Assembly: GCF_020103695.1 (NCBI RefSeq)
Contig: NZ_JAHXBF010000020.1
Span: 1 to 64,000, forward strand
Length of the DNA stretch: 64,000 nucleotides
Direction of reading: 5' to 3'
Origin: Hyalangium versicolor
Lineage (GTDB): Bacteria; Myxococcota; Myxococcia; Myxococcales; Myxococcaceae
Positions 53,103-62,279 of this stretch are shown in pieces (the first letter of the stretch is position 1; each line of letters begins with the position of its first letter). The translations under genes and the position numbers were made by a program. Under the pieces are notes generated by a model. That model was not told the DNA's origin. It saw nothing but the letters and a program-made list of their open reading frames with translations, and ran no database searches.

Positions 53103-54803
53103 TTAGCGGAGGATGTCGAGCGTGACGTCGTCGAGGAAGAAACTCGTCTGGTAGGCTTTGTCCTCGTTGGCGTTGAAGTAGATGCGCACGTTCTGGCCTT
53201 TGTAGGCGGCGAGGTCCAGCGTCCGCTCGACGTAGTCCGTAGACTTGTCCAGGTTGCTGTAGGTGGCCAGGGTGGCCTTGACGGCATCCGAGCCGTCGCG
53301 CACCTGCACGGCCAGGGTGTCGAACGCGCTGTTCTGGTACTCGTCAGTGGTAATTTTCGTCCAGAACTTCAACTTTGCGCTGCAGGCTGTCGTGGGGATG
53401 GAGACGTCCTGGTAGGCATAGTCGTTGCGGACGCGGCCGTAGCCGTTCAGCCAGGCCTTGAAGGAGCCGGAGTGCGGCGCGCTGCCCTCCGTGGTGTTGC
53501 CAATGACGTCTGGAGAGGTGATCCAGTTGGCGTAGCCGCCCTCGAAGCTCGGGTTGAGCAGGAGTTGCTCCGCGACGCTGCAGTTGCCAATGAAGCGGCT
53601 GTAGAGCAGGACGTTGGGCGAGCCATTGCCCGGATTGCCCACCACCCCCGGCGTGCCATTGGTGACCAGGGCGTCACGCACCTGCTGAGGCGATGCGCCA
53701 GGATTGGCGGCCAGATAGAGCGCGGCGGCGCCCGCCACGTGAGGGCTGGCCATGGAGGTGCCGCTCATGACGGCGGTGCTCGAGTTGTTTGCGATGCCCG
53801 CCGAGGTGATGTCCTCCCCGGGCGCGAAGATGTCCAGGCACGTTCCAAAGTTGGACCAGGACGGCCGCTGGTCCGAACTCGCCGTGGCGCCTACGGTGAT
53901 GGCCGCGGGAGCACGGGCAGGAGACTTGACGCAGGCATCGGTGCTGTCATTGCCAGCGGCCACCGCGAATACGACACCGGAGTTGATGGCGCTGGCCACC
54001 GCGTCATCGACGGCCTGGGACGCGCCGCCGCCGAGGCTCATGTTGGCCACGGCCGGGTTGGCGTGGTTGTTGCGTACCCATTCCACACCCGCGATCACGC
54101 CCGCGTTGGAGCCGAAGCCGAAGCAGTCCAGCACGCGAACCGGGTGGAGGGTCACCTTCTTGGCAACACCATAGGTGGTGCCTCCCACCGTGCCTGAGAC
54201 GTGCGTGCCGTGACCGTGACAGTCCGCGGCGCTTCCCCCCGGGGTGATGGCGTCAAAGCCGTTGCCGACGCGCCCGGTGAACTCGTTATGGCTTGCAAGG
54301 ATGCCAGTGTCGATGACGTAGGCGTGAACACCGTTCCCGTCACCGTTGTAGGTGTAGCTCCCATCCAACGGGAGGTTGCGTTGATCGATGCGATCCAAGC
54401 CCCAGGTTGCGTTGGGCTGGCTGGCGATCGCTTCGACCACGCCATCCTCTTCGATATAGGCAACGCGCGGATCGTTGAGGAGCTCCCGCGCACGGGCTTC
54501 AGGCATCCTTGCCGCGAAGCCCTTGAGGACGGATTGGTAGACGTAGAGGACTTCGCCCTGTTGGGAGGGGACCATCTCCTGGGCGACGGCGGCCGCACCC
54601 AATTGACGCACCGCGGGTTGGTCTTCCTTCAGCACGACGATGAAGCGGTTGGGCACGGCATGGGAGCTGCGCAGCAGTTGAGCAGCTTTCTCGAACGATG
54701 GCTTCGCCTCGCGAGCATGTTCGTCCTGGCCTTCCATATTCGTGCCACACGCACTGACTACGAGGAAGGAGGCTGTGCACGCAGCCTTCGTCGTCCGCTT
54801 CAT
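53103..54803 (-). CDS. secreted subtilisin-like S8 serine protease, 566 aa
   Basis: A lipoprotein-like signal (VSAC, Cys19) is followed by an inhibitor I9-type propeptide at about 52-127 and the S8 catalytic domain with all three catalytic residues: Asp165 in VIDTG, His198 in HGHGTHVSG and Ser350 in SGTSMASP, plus the oxyanion Asn in AAGND. The family is proteinase K-like. The last 160 residues, starting near LLLNPSFEGG, form a jelly-roll module like that on the chitinase encoded at 12276-13697. Secreted proteases of this type digest prey and biomass in myxobacteria. The gene is monocistronic. Confidence 0.94.
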   Translation of the reverse strand: MKRTTKAACTASFLVVSACGTNMEGQDEHAREAKPSFEKAAQLLRSSHAVPNRFIVVLKEDQPAVRQLGAAAVAQEMVPSQQGEVLYVYQSVLKGFAARMPEARARELLNDPRVAYIEEDGVVEAIASQPNATWGLDRIDQRNLPLDGSYTYNGDGNGVHAYVIDTGILASHNEFTGRVGNGFDAITPGGSAADCHGHGTHVSGTVGGTTYGVAKKVTLHPVRVLDCFGFGSNAGVIAGVEWVRNNHANPAVANMSLGGGASQAVDDAVASAINSGVVFAVAAGNDSTDACVKSPARAPAAITVGATASSDQRPSWSNFGTCLDIFAPGEDITSAGIANNSSTAVMSGTSMASPHVAGAAALYLAANPGASPQQVRDALVTNGTPGVVGNPGNGSPNVLLYSRFIGNCSVAEQLLLNPSFEGGYANWITSPDVIGNTTEGSAPHSGSFKAWLNGYGRVRNDYAYQDVSIPTTACSAKLKFWTKITTDEYQNSAFDTLAVQVRDGSDAVKATLATYSNLDKSTDYVERTLDLAAYKGQNVRIYFNANEDKAYQTSFFLDDVTLDILR

Positions 54804-54986
54804 AGGGCCTCTCGCTGTTGGGGGAGCGCCTGTCTGTGTTCAGGCGCGCGAAAGGTAGCCCGCGGCAATCTTTGCCGTCAATGCGATTATTCCGGTTTTT
54901 GGAAGGATCGTGGACTTTGGGGACTTAATCCCTATTGAATGGTTTTGCCGCTATTGGAACTGTTCTGGTGTCTCGAATTGAGAGAC

Positions 54987-56357
54987 TCAGCCGCCGGAGG
55001 CCACCACCACGGGCTGCTCCACGGGACTGACGAGCGACTGCTTCTCCCAGGCCCGGCTCCTCCACCGCTGCCAGAAGACAATGCCTCGCGTCCACTCATC
55101 CGCGGCAATGGCCAGCCACACGCCGGCCAGTCCCATGTTCAGGTGGAACACCAGCAGGTAGCCCAGCGGCAAGCTCATGCAGACCATCGAGCCGAAGCCC
55201 ATGTACACCGTGAACGGGGCATCTCCCGTCGCGCGCAGCGAGTTCACCAGCACGAGGTTGAAGGAGCGCCCCGTCTCCAGGATCAAACTCAGCATGATGA
55301 TCTGCGAGGTGAGCTGGATGATGTCCACGTTGTCCGTGAACAGACCCACCAACTGCTTGCGGAACAGGATGGCCGTCACATCCACCACCACCGTCACGGC
55401 CAAGCTCCACTTCAAGCTCTCGAGGACCCGGCTGTACGCCTCATCCACGCGACGAGCCCCCACCAGCCGCCCGACGATGATCGCAGTGCCCATGCCCACG
55501 GCCACGCTGAACAGGAAGACGTACTGCGAGATGGCGAACCCATACTGCCGGGAGGCCAGCGCCACGGGGCCCAGGAACGTGATGTAGTACAGGAATACGA
55601 GCTGGCAGGCCTGGTAGGTGAACTGCTCGAGCGCGGCGGGCACGCCCACCTTGAGGATCTTCCGGACGTACTCCTTCGAGAACGTCACGTAGTCCCGAAG
55701 CGCCATCCGCACCTCCATCACCTGGTACAGCATCCAGATGAAGACGACGAGCGCCACGGACCGGCTCACCACCGTGGAGATCGCCGCGCCGGCCACGCCC
55801 AGCTTCGGAGCCCCCAGCAGGCCGAAGATGAGGAACGCATTGCCCAGCACGTGGAGCGCGTTCATCCCCATTGAGATGAACATGGACTGCTTGGTGAAGC
55901 CGTAGGTGCGCAGCAGGGTGGCGAAGATGTTGATCAGCGCCTGCAGGAAGAGGAACGCGCCCACGATGCCCATGTACGTGCGCGCGTACTCCAGCACCTG
56001 GCCTTCCAGGTTCATCCGCCCCAGGATCACCTTGCCGAACAGCAGCAGGCCCGCGCTGACCGCGAGCCCCACCAGGAAGTTCAGCGTGATGGAGAGGGCC
56101 GCGATCCGGGAGGACTCCTCGGTTCTGCGCGCACCCAGGTACTGCGCCACCACGATGGAGGCCCCATTGCTGATGACCTCCATGATGAGGATGCAGATGT
56201 ACATGTACTGGTTGACGACGCCTACAGCGGCGACGGCGTCGTCCGACACACCGCTGAGCATCAGCGTGTCCGCTGTGCCCATCAGCATGAAGAGGAGGAA
56301 CTCCAAGAACATCGGCCAGGTCAGCCGGAAGAGCCGCAGTTCAGGTTGAGCGTGCAT
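54987..56357 (-). CDS. MATE family multidrug/metabolite efflux protein, 456 aa
   Basis: Twelve hydrophobic segments and a first half that reads LTWPMFLEFLLFMLMGTADTLMLS, typical of MATE transporters; a matching second half begins VGVPAALEQFTYQACQLVF. Members export drugs or metabolites against Na+ or H+. The ATG at 56357 starts at MHAQPELRLFRLTWPMF; an upstream in-frame start would add 20 polar residues. It is divergent from the DUF4032 gene. There is no sequence link to the biosynthetic locus 30 kb away. Confidence 0.92.
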   Translation of the reverse strand: MHAQPELRLFRLTWPMFLEFLLFMLMGTADTLMLSGVSDDAVAAVGVVNQYMYICILIMEVISNGASIVVAQYLGARRTEESSRIAALSITLNFLVGLAVSAGLLLFGKVILGRMNLEGQVLEYARTYMGIVGAFLFLQALINIFATLLRTYGFTKQSMFISMGMNALHVLGNAFLIFGLLGAPKLGVAGAAISTVVSRSVALVVFIWMLYQVMEVRMALRDYVTFSKEYVRKILKVGVPAALEQFTYQACQLVFLYYITFLGPVALASRQYGFAISQYVFLFSVAVGMGTAIIVGRLVGARRVDEAYSRVLESLKWSLAVTVVVDVTAILFRKQLVGLFTDNVDIIQLTSQIIMLSLILETGRSFNLVLVNSLRATGDAPFTVYMGFGSMVCMSLPLGYLLVFHLNMGLAGVWLAIAADEWTRGIVFWQRWRSRAWEKQSLVSPVEQPVVVASGG

Positions 56358-56659
56358 GGAGAGAGGATTCAGGGCGACGCGCGAAGGCCGCGCATCGGCA
56401 CATGCGAAACGAGACAATATGCGCGCCCGTGCCTGTCATCGCAACCGAAGCTCACGAGGCGCTCGCCTGCATATCCGCCTGCTCCTTGCGAGCGTCACCC
56501 GTCACGCGACCGTTACCGCGAAGCACGTCTGTTCCCTGCGAGCACGGGCCATTGTTTGAGGTTCAAAGAGGCAGCAGCCGGGGGGCTGTGGGGTAAGGGG
56601 CGAATGAGGCGCAGGAGGCATATGCTTGGGGGTGCAACCTGCGCTCGTGACGAGACGAC
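56358..56659. other. divergent intergenic region
   Basis: About 302 bases between the MATE and DUF4032 gene starts. It must hold both promoters. Short open frames here (for example 56356-56559) have no conserved motif and no ribosome site, so I do not call a gene. No repeat or RNA structure was recognised. Confidence 0.4.
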
Positions 56660-58024
56660 ATGCCACCCATTGGACTCACCGCCATCCAGATCCGCCAGGG
56701 CCACCCAGACTTCCTCGATCTGCCGTGGAACCTGCCGCTCGCCGAGTGGGAGGGGAAGTGCAAGCGGCTGGTGCAGGTGCCTCGCGGTCTGTCGCGCCAC
56801 GAAGTGCTCTTCGTCAGCTACGGCAAGGTCATCTACGCCCTCAAGGAATTGCCGCCGCGCGTGGCCAAGCGCGAGTACGACGTGCTGCGCGGTCTGGAGG
56901 ATCGCGAGCTGCCCGCGGTGGTCGCCGTGGGGCTGGTCCGGGCCCGTACGGGCGTTGAAGGCGCGGACGTGGAGGGGGAGGAGAGTGGCATCCTCATCAC
57001 CCGGTTCCTCGAGGGTTCACTGCCCTACCGCACCCTCTTCATGAACCAGGGCCTGGAGCGCTACCGCGAGCGGTTGCTGGATGCCATGGCGAGCCTGCTC
57101 GTGCGCCTGCACCTGGCCGGCTTCTACTGGGGAGATTGTTCCCTCTCCAACACCCTGTTCCGCCGGGATGCGGGAGAGCTGCAGGCCTACGCGGTGGACG
57201 CGGAGACGTCCGAGCTGCACGAGAAGCTCTCGGACGGCAAGCGCCTGCACGATCTCGACATCATGGAGGAGAACGTCGCGGGCGGACTGGCGGACCTGGC
57301 GGCGATGGTGGCGCTGCCGCCGTCATTGGATGTCTTCGAGACGGGCCCCAACATCCGCAAGCGCTACGAGCGGCTCTGGGAGGAGATCAACAAGGAGCTC
57401 CCCATCGCGCCGCAGGAGAGCTACCGCATCCACGAGCGGATTCGCGCCCTGAACGATCTGGGCTTCTCGGTGGGCGAGGTGGATCTGGTGGCCAGTGGCG
57501 AGGGCGATCACCTGCGCATGAGGACGATCGTCACGGATCGCAGCTACCACCGGCATCAGCTCCACAGCCTCACGGGGCTGGAGGCCGAGGATCGGCAGGC
57601 CACGCTGCTGCTCAACGAGATCCAGGAGCTCAAGGCCACGCTCACGAAAGAGCTCAACCGCAGCATCCCCTTGAGCACCGCGGCGTTCCGCTGGCTGGAG
57701 GATCGCTTCAACCCCACCGCCCAGAAGCTCCAGCCGGTCAGGGATGGCACGGACATGTCCGAGCTCTACTGCCAGGTGCTGGAGCACAAGTGGTTCCTGT
57801 CCGAACGGGCGAAGAAGGACGTGGGCCTCCAGCCCGCCATTGACGACTATCTGGAGCTGCGCAAGCGCCAGAAGGATCCCTCCATCGCCGTGCTGCTGAT
57901 AGGGGGGCCTTCCTCACCCACGCTTCCTCGGCCGGTTCCCCCGATAAGCGCAGCCGATGGGAAGCAAGAGCCAGCGCCCGCTCCCGAGCCCCGCCCCGTC
58001 GACAGCCCCTCGGGAGGCCGTTAG
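56660..58024 (+). CDS. DUF4032 protein with lipopolysaccharide-kinase-like N-terminus, 454 aa
   Basis: The N-terminal half resembles a small kinase of the Kdo/RIO-like type: Lys in VIYALKELP, and a catalytic-loop-like segment HLAGFYWGDCSLSNTLF followed by YAVDAETSE, equivalent to HGDxxxxN and DxE. The C-terminal half is the DUF4032 region. Proteins of this architecture are known in actinobacteria and myxobacteria but, to my knowledge, lack an assigned substrate. The tail after about 415 is Pro-rich and disordered. A 100-aa gene follows 9 bases later and is probably cotranscribed. Confidence 0.8.
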   Translation: MPPIGLTAIQIRQGHPDFLDLPWNLPLAEWEGKCKRLVQVPRGLSRHEVLFVSYGKVIYALKELPPRVAKREYDVLRGLEDRELPAVVAVGLVRARTGVEGADVEGEESGILITRFLEGSLPYRTLFMNQGLERYRERLLDAMASLLVRLHLAGFYWGDCSLSNTLFRRDAGELQAYAVDAETSELHEKLSDGKRLHDLDIMEENVAGGLADLAAMVALPPSLDVFETGPNIRKRYERLWEEINKELPIAPQESYRIHERIRALNDLGFSVGEVDLVASGEGDHLRMRTIVTDRSYHRHQLHSLTGLEAEDRQATLLLNEIQELKATLTKELNRSIPLSTAAFRWLEDRFNPTAQKLQPVRDGTDMSELYCQVLEHKWFLSERAKKDVGLQPAIDDYLELRKRQKDPSIAVLLIGGPSSPTLPRPVPPISAADGKQEPAPAPEPRPVDSPSGGR

Positions 58025-58033
58025 TTTGACGGC

Positions 58034-58336
58034 ATGTCCCGCACCTCAATTGATACCCCGCTGGCCGTCGAAGTGGCCATCCGTCAGGAGAAGGCCGGGG
58101 CGCTGCGCCGTGTCGGAGACACGCTGGAGAAGATGCTGGTCGAGCTGAAGACGCTCGAGTCCGAGCTGCGCACGCTCAACGGCCCTCCTCGGACGAAGCG
58201 GCTCACGCTCTACCAGCAGATCCGCGCGGACGCGGAGTATCAGCGCTGGTGCCTGGTGGTGCAGCGCGAGGCCATGGGCCTGTTCGACCACTCAGAAGTG
58301 GATCTGATGTATCCGGTCCCGCCGCAGTTGAAGTGA
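58034..58336 (+). CDS. small hypothetical protein, 100 aa
   Basis: Not recognised. Almost entirely helical and charged with a likely coiled coil at about 20-50 (LRRVGDTLEKMLVELKTLESEL); no signal or membrane segment. It starts nine bases after the stop of the DUF4032 gene and converges on the DUF423 gene, whose end is three bases away. Probably a partner of the DUF4032 protein by position. Confidence 0.65.
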   Translation: MSRTSIDTPLAVEVAIRQEKAGALRRVGDTLEKMLVELKTLESELRTLNGPPRTKRLTLYQQIRADAEYQRWCLVVQREAMGLFDHSEVDLMYPVPPQLK

Positions 58337-58339
58337 GCC

Positions 58340-58711
58340 TCAGCTGCCCGAGCGCCAGACGGCCGCGGCCAGCAGGGCCCATCCTGTCAGGAAGCCCACT
58401 CCCCCAATCGGGGTGATGGCTCCCAGCACCCGAACCCCTGAGAGCGCCAGGGCGTAGAGGCTGCCGGAGAAGAGGACGATCCCGGCCAGCATGGCCCAGC
58501 CCGAGGCGGAGAGCAGGACAGAGGGCCGGGACTGGGCCACGAGCCCGATCGCGATGAGCCCCAGCGAGTGGTACATATGGTAGCGGGCGCCCGTTTCGAA
58601 GATGGTGAGGAGATCGGCGGGGAGCCGGGCCTTCAGCGCATGGGCGCCAAAGGCCCCCGCCGCCACCGAGGCGAACGCGCTCACCGCACCCAACACAATC
58701 CATAGCCGCAT
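58340..58711 (-). CDS. DUF423 family membrane protein, 123 aa
   Basis: A small polytopic protein with four hydrophobic segments and the DUF423 signature near the N-terminus (AGAFGAHALK) and in ETGARYHMYHSLGL. Length is normal for the family (YgdD-like). The role is not established. The ATG at 58711 begins the first membrane helix; an upstream ATG at 58729 would add six residues. Divergent from the SET-domain gene, with 102 bases between starts. Confidence 0.85.
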   Translation of the reverse strand: MRLWIVLGAVSAFASVAAGAFGAHALKARLPADLLTIFETGARYHMYHSLGLIAIGLVAQSRPSVLLSASGWAMLAGIVLFSGSLYALALSGVRVLGAITPIGGVGFLTGWALLAAAVWRSGS

Positions 58712-58813
58712 CGTCGAGCGCCTTTCCATCGAGGGTCCGAGTGCGGCAAGGTACACCGGCTTGGGCGAGGCGTCTCGTCCCAGGTGTTCCTCCATGATTG
58801 TCTCCTGCTCGCG

Positions 58814-59458
58814 ATGACCGACTCCACCTCGAAGAAGCCGACTGCCTCCTCCTCCAGCACCGAGAACTCCCAGCCATTCGAGCTGCGGGAGTCTCCCATC
58901 CAGGGGAGGGGCGCCTTCGCTACGCGCCGTATCCGCAAGGGCTCGCGCATCATCGAGTACACCGGCGAGCACATCACCCAGGACGAGGCGGACGAGCGCT
59001 ACGACGACGAGGCCATGGGCCGTCACCACACCTTCCTCTTCACGCTGGACGACAACACGGTGATCGACGCCGCGGTGGACGGCAACGATGCCCGCTTCAT
59101 CAACCACAGTTGCGATCCCAACTGCCAGGCGCTCATCGAGGGCAAGAAGATCTTCATCTACGCGCTGAAGGACATCGCCCTGGGTGAGGAGCTCGTCTAC
59201 GACTACGCCTACGAGCGCGCCGAGGGCATGGATGAGGAGTCCGAAGCGCTCTACCTCTGCCGCTGCGGTGCCAAGGACTGCCGGGGGACGATCCTCGCGC
59301 CGCCCAAGCCTCCGGCCCGGGCTCGGAAGGCGAAGACGGCCAAGAAGACGAAGCAGGTGAAGAAGGCGAAGCAGACGAAGAAGGCCCCCTCCGCGAAGAA
59401 GGGGACCCGGACCCAGCGCAAGACGCGGGGAGGCGCCGGGAGCCGCAAGCGGGCATAG
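58814..59458 (+). CDS. SET-domain protein lysine methyltransferase with H1-like basic tail, 214 aa
   Basis: A complete SET domain covers about 20-135: GRGAFATRRI, the SAM and active-site motif RFINHSCDPNC at 94-104, and the GEELVYDY end. A post-SET zinc motif (CRCGAKDC, Cys149, 151, 156) follows, closing the active site as in eukaryotic enzymes. The last 55 residues are almost entirely Lys, Ala, Thr and Arg, like histone H1 or AlgP tails, so the enzyme likely binds DNA or nucleoid. SET enzymes methylate lysines with SAM; the bacterial substrate could be a histone-like protein. An upstream ATG at 58784 is possible, but 58814 begins closer to the conserved part. Confidence 0.9.
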   Translation: MTDSTSKKPTASSSSTENSQPFELRESPIQGRGAFATRRIRKGSRIIEYTGEHITQDEADERYDDEAMGRHHTFLFTLDDNTVIDAAVDGNDARFINHSCDPNCQALIEGKKIFIYALKDIALGEELVYDYAYERAEGMDEESEALYLCRCGAKDCRGTILAPPKPPARARKAKTAKKTKQVKKAKQTKKAPSAKKGTRTQRKTRGGAGSRKRA

Positions 59459-59460
59459 CC

Positions 59461-59475
59461 CCCGCGGAGCGCGGG
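59461..59475. terminator. short hairpin between SET gene and permease gene
   Basis: Six-base arms CCCGCG and CGCGGG around a 3-base loop directly after the SET gene stop, between converging genes. Small but well placed; likely a shared terminator. Confidence 0.4.
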
Positions 59476-59488
59476 TGGCCCCTCGCGG

Positions 59489-60700
59489 CTACTCGTAGCG
59501 GAGCGACTCGATGGGCGTGAGGCTCGCCGCGCGCCGGGCGGGCCAGATGCCGAAGAACACGCCCACGCCTCCAGAGAAGGCGAAGGCGAGCACGATCGAC
59601 TCGGGCGATACGGCGGTGTTCCACCCCGCCAACTGCTGCAGGGCATACGAGCCGCCCACGCCCAGGATCAGCCCGAGCGCTCCTCCCACCAGACAGAGCA
59701 CCAGCGACTCGATGAGGAACTGGTACATGATGTCCTGGGGTCGGGCGCCCAGGGCCTTGCGCAGGCCGATCTCTCGGGTGCGCTCCGTCACGGACACCAG
59801 CATGATGTTCATGATGCCGATGCCGCCCACTATCAGGGAGATGGCCGCGATGCCCGCGAGCAGCATGGTGAATGTCTGCGTCGTCTCCTGCATGGTGGTG
59901 AGCAGCGAGGCCTGATCGCGGATGTTGAAGTCCGCCTCCTGGCCGGCACGCAGCCGGTGCTCGCGCCGGAGGATCTGGTTGATCTCGACCATGGCGTCAT
60001 CCATCTTGTCCTCGCTCACGGCCTGCACGCCGATGGAGCGCACCCGATCGCTCCCCATGATGCGGAACTGCGCGGTGGCCAGCGGGACGTAGATGCTCTC
60101 GTCCGGGTTGGAGAAGCCCTGGGCGCCCTTCTCCGTGAGCACGCCGATGACTTCGAAGGGCACGCCGCCGATGCGGATGCTCTGCCCCACGAGCGAATCG
60201 GCCGACACCCCGCCAAGCTGCTGGCCCACCAGCGCGCCCAGCACGGCGATGCGCCTGCGGCCGCGATCCTCGGTGTCCGTGAAGAGCCGCCCGGCGGCCG
60301 TCGAGTAGTTGTTGATGCTGAAGTAGGCGGGCCACGTGCCCACGATGGACAGGTTGGCGTTGCTCGCGCCGTGCTCGACCTGGGTCCGGCTCTCCATCTC
60401 GGGGGCGACGGCGAGGATGTCCTGGGGATTGGCGCGCAGCGCCTCCGCGTCGTCCACCGAGAGCAGCGCCTGCCCTCGGCCCACGCCGCCCATGAAGGAC
60501 TGCCCGGGGCGCACGGTGAGCACGTTGGCGCCCAGCGTCTGCAGCCGCGCGGCCACGTTGCGCTGAGCGCCCTCACCCAGGGCCACCATGGCAATCACGG
60601 CGGCGATGCCGATGACGACGCCCAGCATGGTGAGCAGGGACCGCAGCTTGTTGGCGATGATCGCGTCCAGCGCGACCCAGAGGATCTCGGCGATCAGCAT
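59489..60700 (-). CDS. MacB-type ABC transporter permease, 403 aa
   Basis: One membrane helix near the N-terminus (about 18-42, LLTMLGVVIGIAAVIAM), a large periplasmic MacB_PCD domain, and three helices near the C-terminus belonging to an FtsX-like domain, with the coupling segment TREIGLRKALGARP. Unlike E. coli MacB it has no ATPase domain; the ATPase is encoded separately upstream. It is the last gene of the exporter operon, starting six bases after the adaptor stop. It would move a substrate, possibly a drug, lipid or peptide, from the periplasm through TolC using mechanotransmission. Confidence 0.93.
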   Translation of the reverse strand: MLIAEILWVALDAIIANKLRSLLTMLGVVIGIAAVIAMVALGEGAQRNVAARLQTLGANVLTVRPGQSFMGGVGRGQALLSVDDAEALRANPQDILAVAPEMESRTQVEHGASNANLSIVGTWPAYFSINNYSTAAGRLFTDTEDRGRRRIAVLGALVGQQLGGVSADSLVGQSIRIGGVPFEVIGVLTEKGAQGFSNPDESIYVPLATAQFRIMGSDRVRSIGVQAVSEDKMDDAMVEINQILRREHRLRAGQEADFNIRDQASLLTTMQETTQTFTMLLAGIAAISLIVGGIGIMNIMLVSVTERTREIGLRKALGARPQDIMYQFLIESLVLCLVGGALGLILGVGGSYALQQLAGWNTAVSPESIVLAFAFSGGVGVFFGIWPARRAASLTPIESLRYE

Positions 60701-60706
60701 GGCGCG

Positions 60707-62233
60707 TTACCTCCCGCCGCCGCGACCGCCACCACCGCCACCGCCGCCACCGGCTCCGGGGATGACTCCGCCAGCGCGCTGCCGCATCCGATCCAGGCTC
60801 TGCTGCTGCTGCTGCTGGAGCTGGGCGACGGAGACCAGGTACACCTGCTCGCCCTCCTGGAGGCCGCTGAGCACCTCTGTGTTGTCCCAGTCGCTCAGGC
60901 CGAGCATGACGCGCCGGGGCTGGGGGGCTCCGTTCTCCTGCACGAAGATGACGCCCGGCCGCCGGTCCGCGTTGCCTCCGCCCTGGCCTTGGCCACCCCC
61001 GCGGCGGGAGCGGAAGCCCCCTTCGCCCGCGGGCCGGCATGCGCGGAGCTTCTCGCGATCCTCATCGGATAGCGCGGCGAAGCCCCCATCGCCCCGGACT
61101 TTCTCGAACATCGCCTTGCACTCCGGGGAGGGCTCCGCGGCCGGAGCCTCCGAAGGAGTGGCACCGCCCGAGCCGGCAGGAGCACCTTCGCCCGAGGAAG
61201 CGCCCGCACCGGGAGGACCACCTGCGCCCATGCCAGCCCCCGCGGGCCGAATCTGCGCGCGCACGGTGGCCTCATCCAGTCCCAGGGCTGCCGCCGCGCT
61301 GGCGGCCTCGCGCATGGCCACCACCGCCGAGTTGGGGATGGCGACGACGCCGTTCCGGCTGGAGATCTCGATGGACACCTCCGCGTTCATCCCGGGCCGG
61401 AGCAGCCCATCCTGGTTCTTCAGGTGGATGAGCACGGGGAAGAGGGTCACGTTCTGCTCGATGACGGCCTGCGGCTCGATCTTGATGACTTCACCGGTGA
61501 ACGTCCGGTTGGGATAGGCCTCCAGCGACACGTGGGCCTCCATGCCCGGCTGGATCTTCCCGATGTCCGTCTCGTCGATCTTCGCGCGGACCTGCATCTC
61601 CGACAGGTCCGCCATCTTGAACAGCGTGGTGCCGCCGGACACGTTGGAGGTGGCGGACGCGATGATCTGTCCGGGCTCGATGGTGCGCTCCAGGATGGTG
61701 CCAATGACGGGAGCGCGGATCGTCACGTCCTGGCGGCGGATCTTCGCCAGTTGCAGGTTCGTGTCGGCGCGCACCAGGGCCGCGCGGGCCGTCGCCGACG
61801 CATCGATCGAGCTCTCCAGCTCCTCCTGCGTGACGACACCGGAGGCGCGCAGCTCCTCCATGCGCTTGCGCTGGGCCTCGACGGTCTGCAGGCGCACGCG
61901 AGCGGACTCGAGGTCCGCCTCGGCCTGGGACAGGGCATTCTGGACGTCTCGGGGATCGATCTCCGTCATCAGATCGCCCTGGGCGACGCGCGTTCCCGTC
62001 TCGACGAGCACGCGCAGTACCTCGCCGGAGGCCTTGGACTTCACCTCCACCACGCGGATGGGCTCCAGCAGGCCGGAGGCATCCGCCGAGATGGCCAGGT
62101 CCATGCGCTTGGCCGTGGTGGTGGGCAACTGCTTGTCAGTCGTCTTCGCGCTGGCGCGGTTGCGCAGGAAGACGACCCCGGCACCGATCAGGGCCAGCAC
62201 AGCAACGACGATGATCACCTTTTTCAAGTTCAC
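60707..62233 (-). CDS. MacA/HlyD-type periplasmic adaptor protein, 508 aa
   Basis: An N-terminal membrane anchor (KKVIIVVAVLALIGAGVVFL), a lipoyl-like and coiled-coil hairpin region at about 60-200 (DLMTEIDPRDVQNALSQAEADLES), a beta-barrel domain and a membrane-proximal end. An unusual insert rich in Gly, Ala, Arg and Ser at about 320-410, and a Gly-rich C-terminal end, are extra to the family. It bridges the inner-membrane permease and TolC. The GTG start at 62233 follows the ATPase gene by 46 bases. Confidence 0.9.
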   Translation of the reverse strand: MNLKKVIIVVAVLALIGAGVVFLRNRASAKTTDKQLPTTTAKRMDLAISADASGLLEPIRVVEVKSKASGEVLRVLVETGTRVAQGDLMTEIDPRDVQNALSQAEADLESARVRLQTVEAQRKRMEELRASGVVTQEELESSIDASATARAALVRADTNLQLAKIRRQDVTIRAPVIGTILERTIEPGQIIASATSNVSGGTTLFKMADLSEMQVRAKIDETDIGKIQPGMEAHVSLEAYPNRTFTGEVIKIEPQAVIEQNVTLFPVLIHLKNQDGLLRPGMNAEVSIEISSRNGVVAIPNSAVVAMREAASAAAALGLDEATVRAQIRPAGAGMGAGGPPGAGASSGEGAPAGSGGATPSEAPAAEPSPECKAMFEKVRGDGGFAALSDEDREKLRACRPAGEGGFRSRRGGGQGQGGGNADRRPGVIFVQENGAPQPRRVMLGLSDWDNTEVLSGLQEGEQVYLVSVAQLQQQQQQSLDRMRQRAGGVIPGAGGGGGGGGGRGGGR

Positions 62234-62279
62234 GAGCGCCTCTCCCTCCGCGCCAACTCGCCATGTGGAACCGGCCGGA

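Noticed and set aside
56356..56559. 67-codon open frame in the divergent gap
   Set aside because: Overlaps the MATE start region, has no ribosome site or motif and an Arg/Ala-rich composition like shadow frames.
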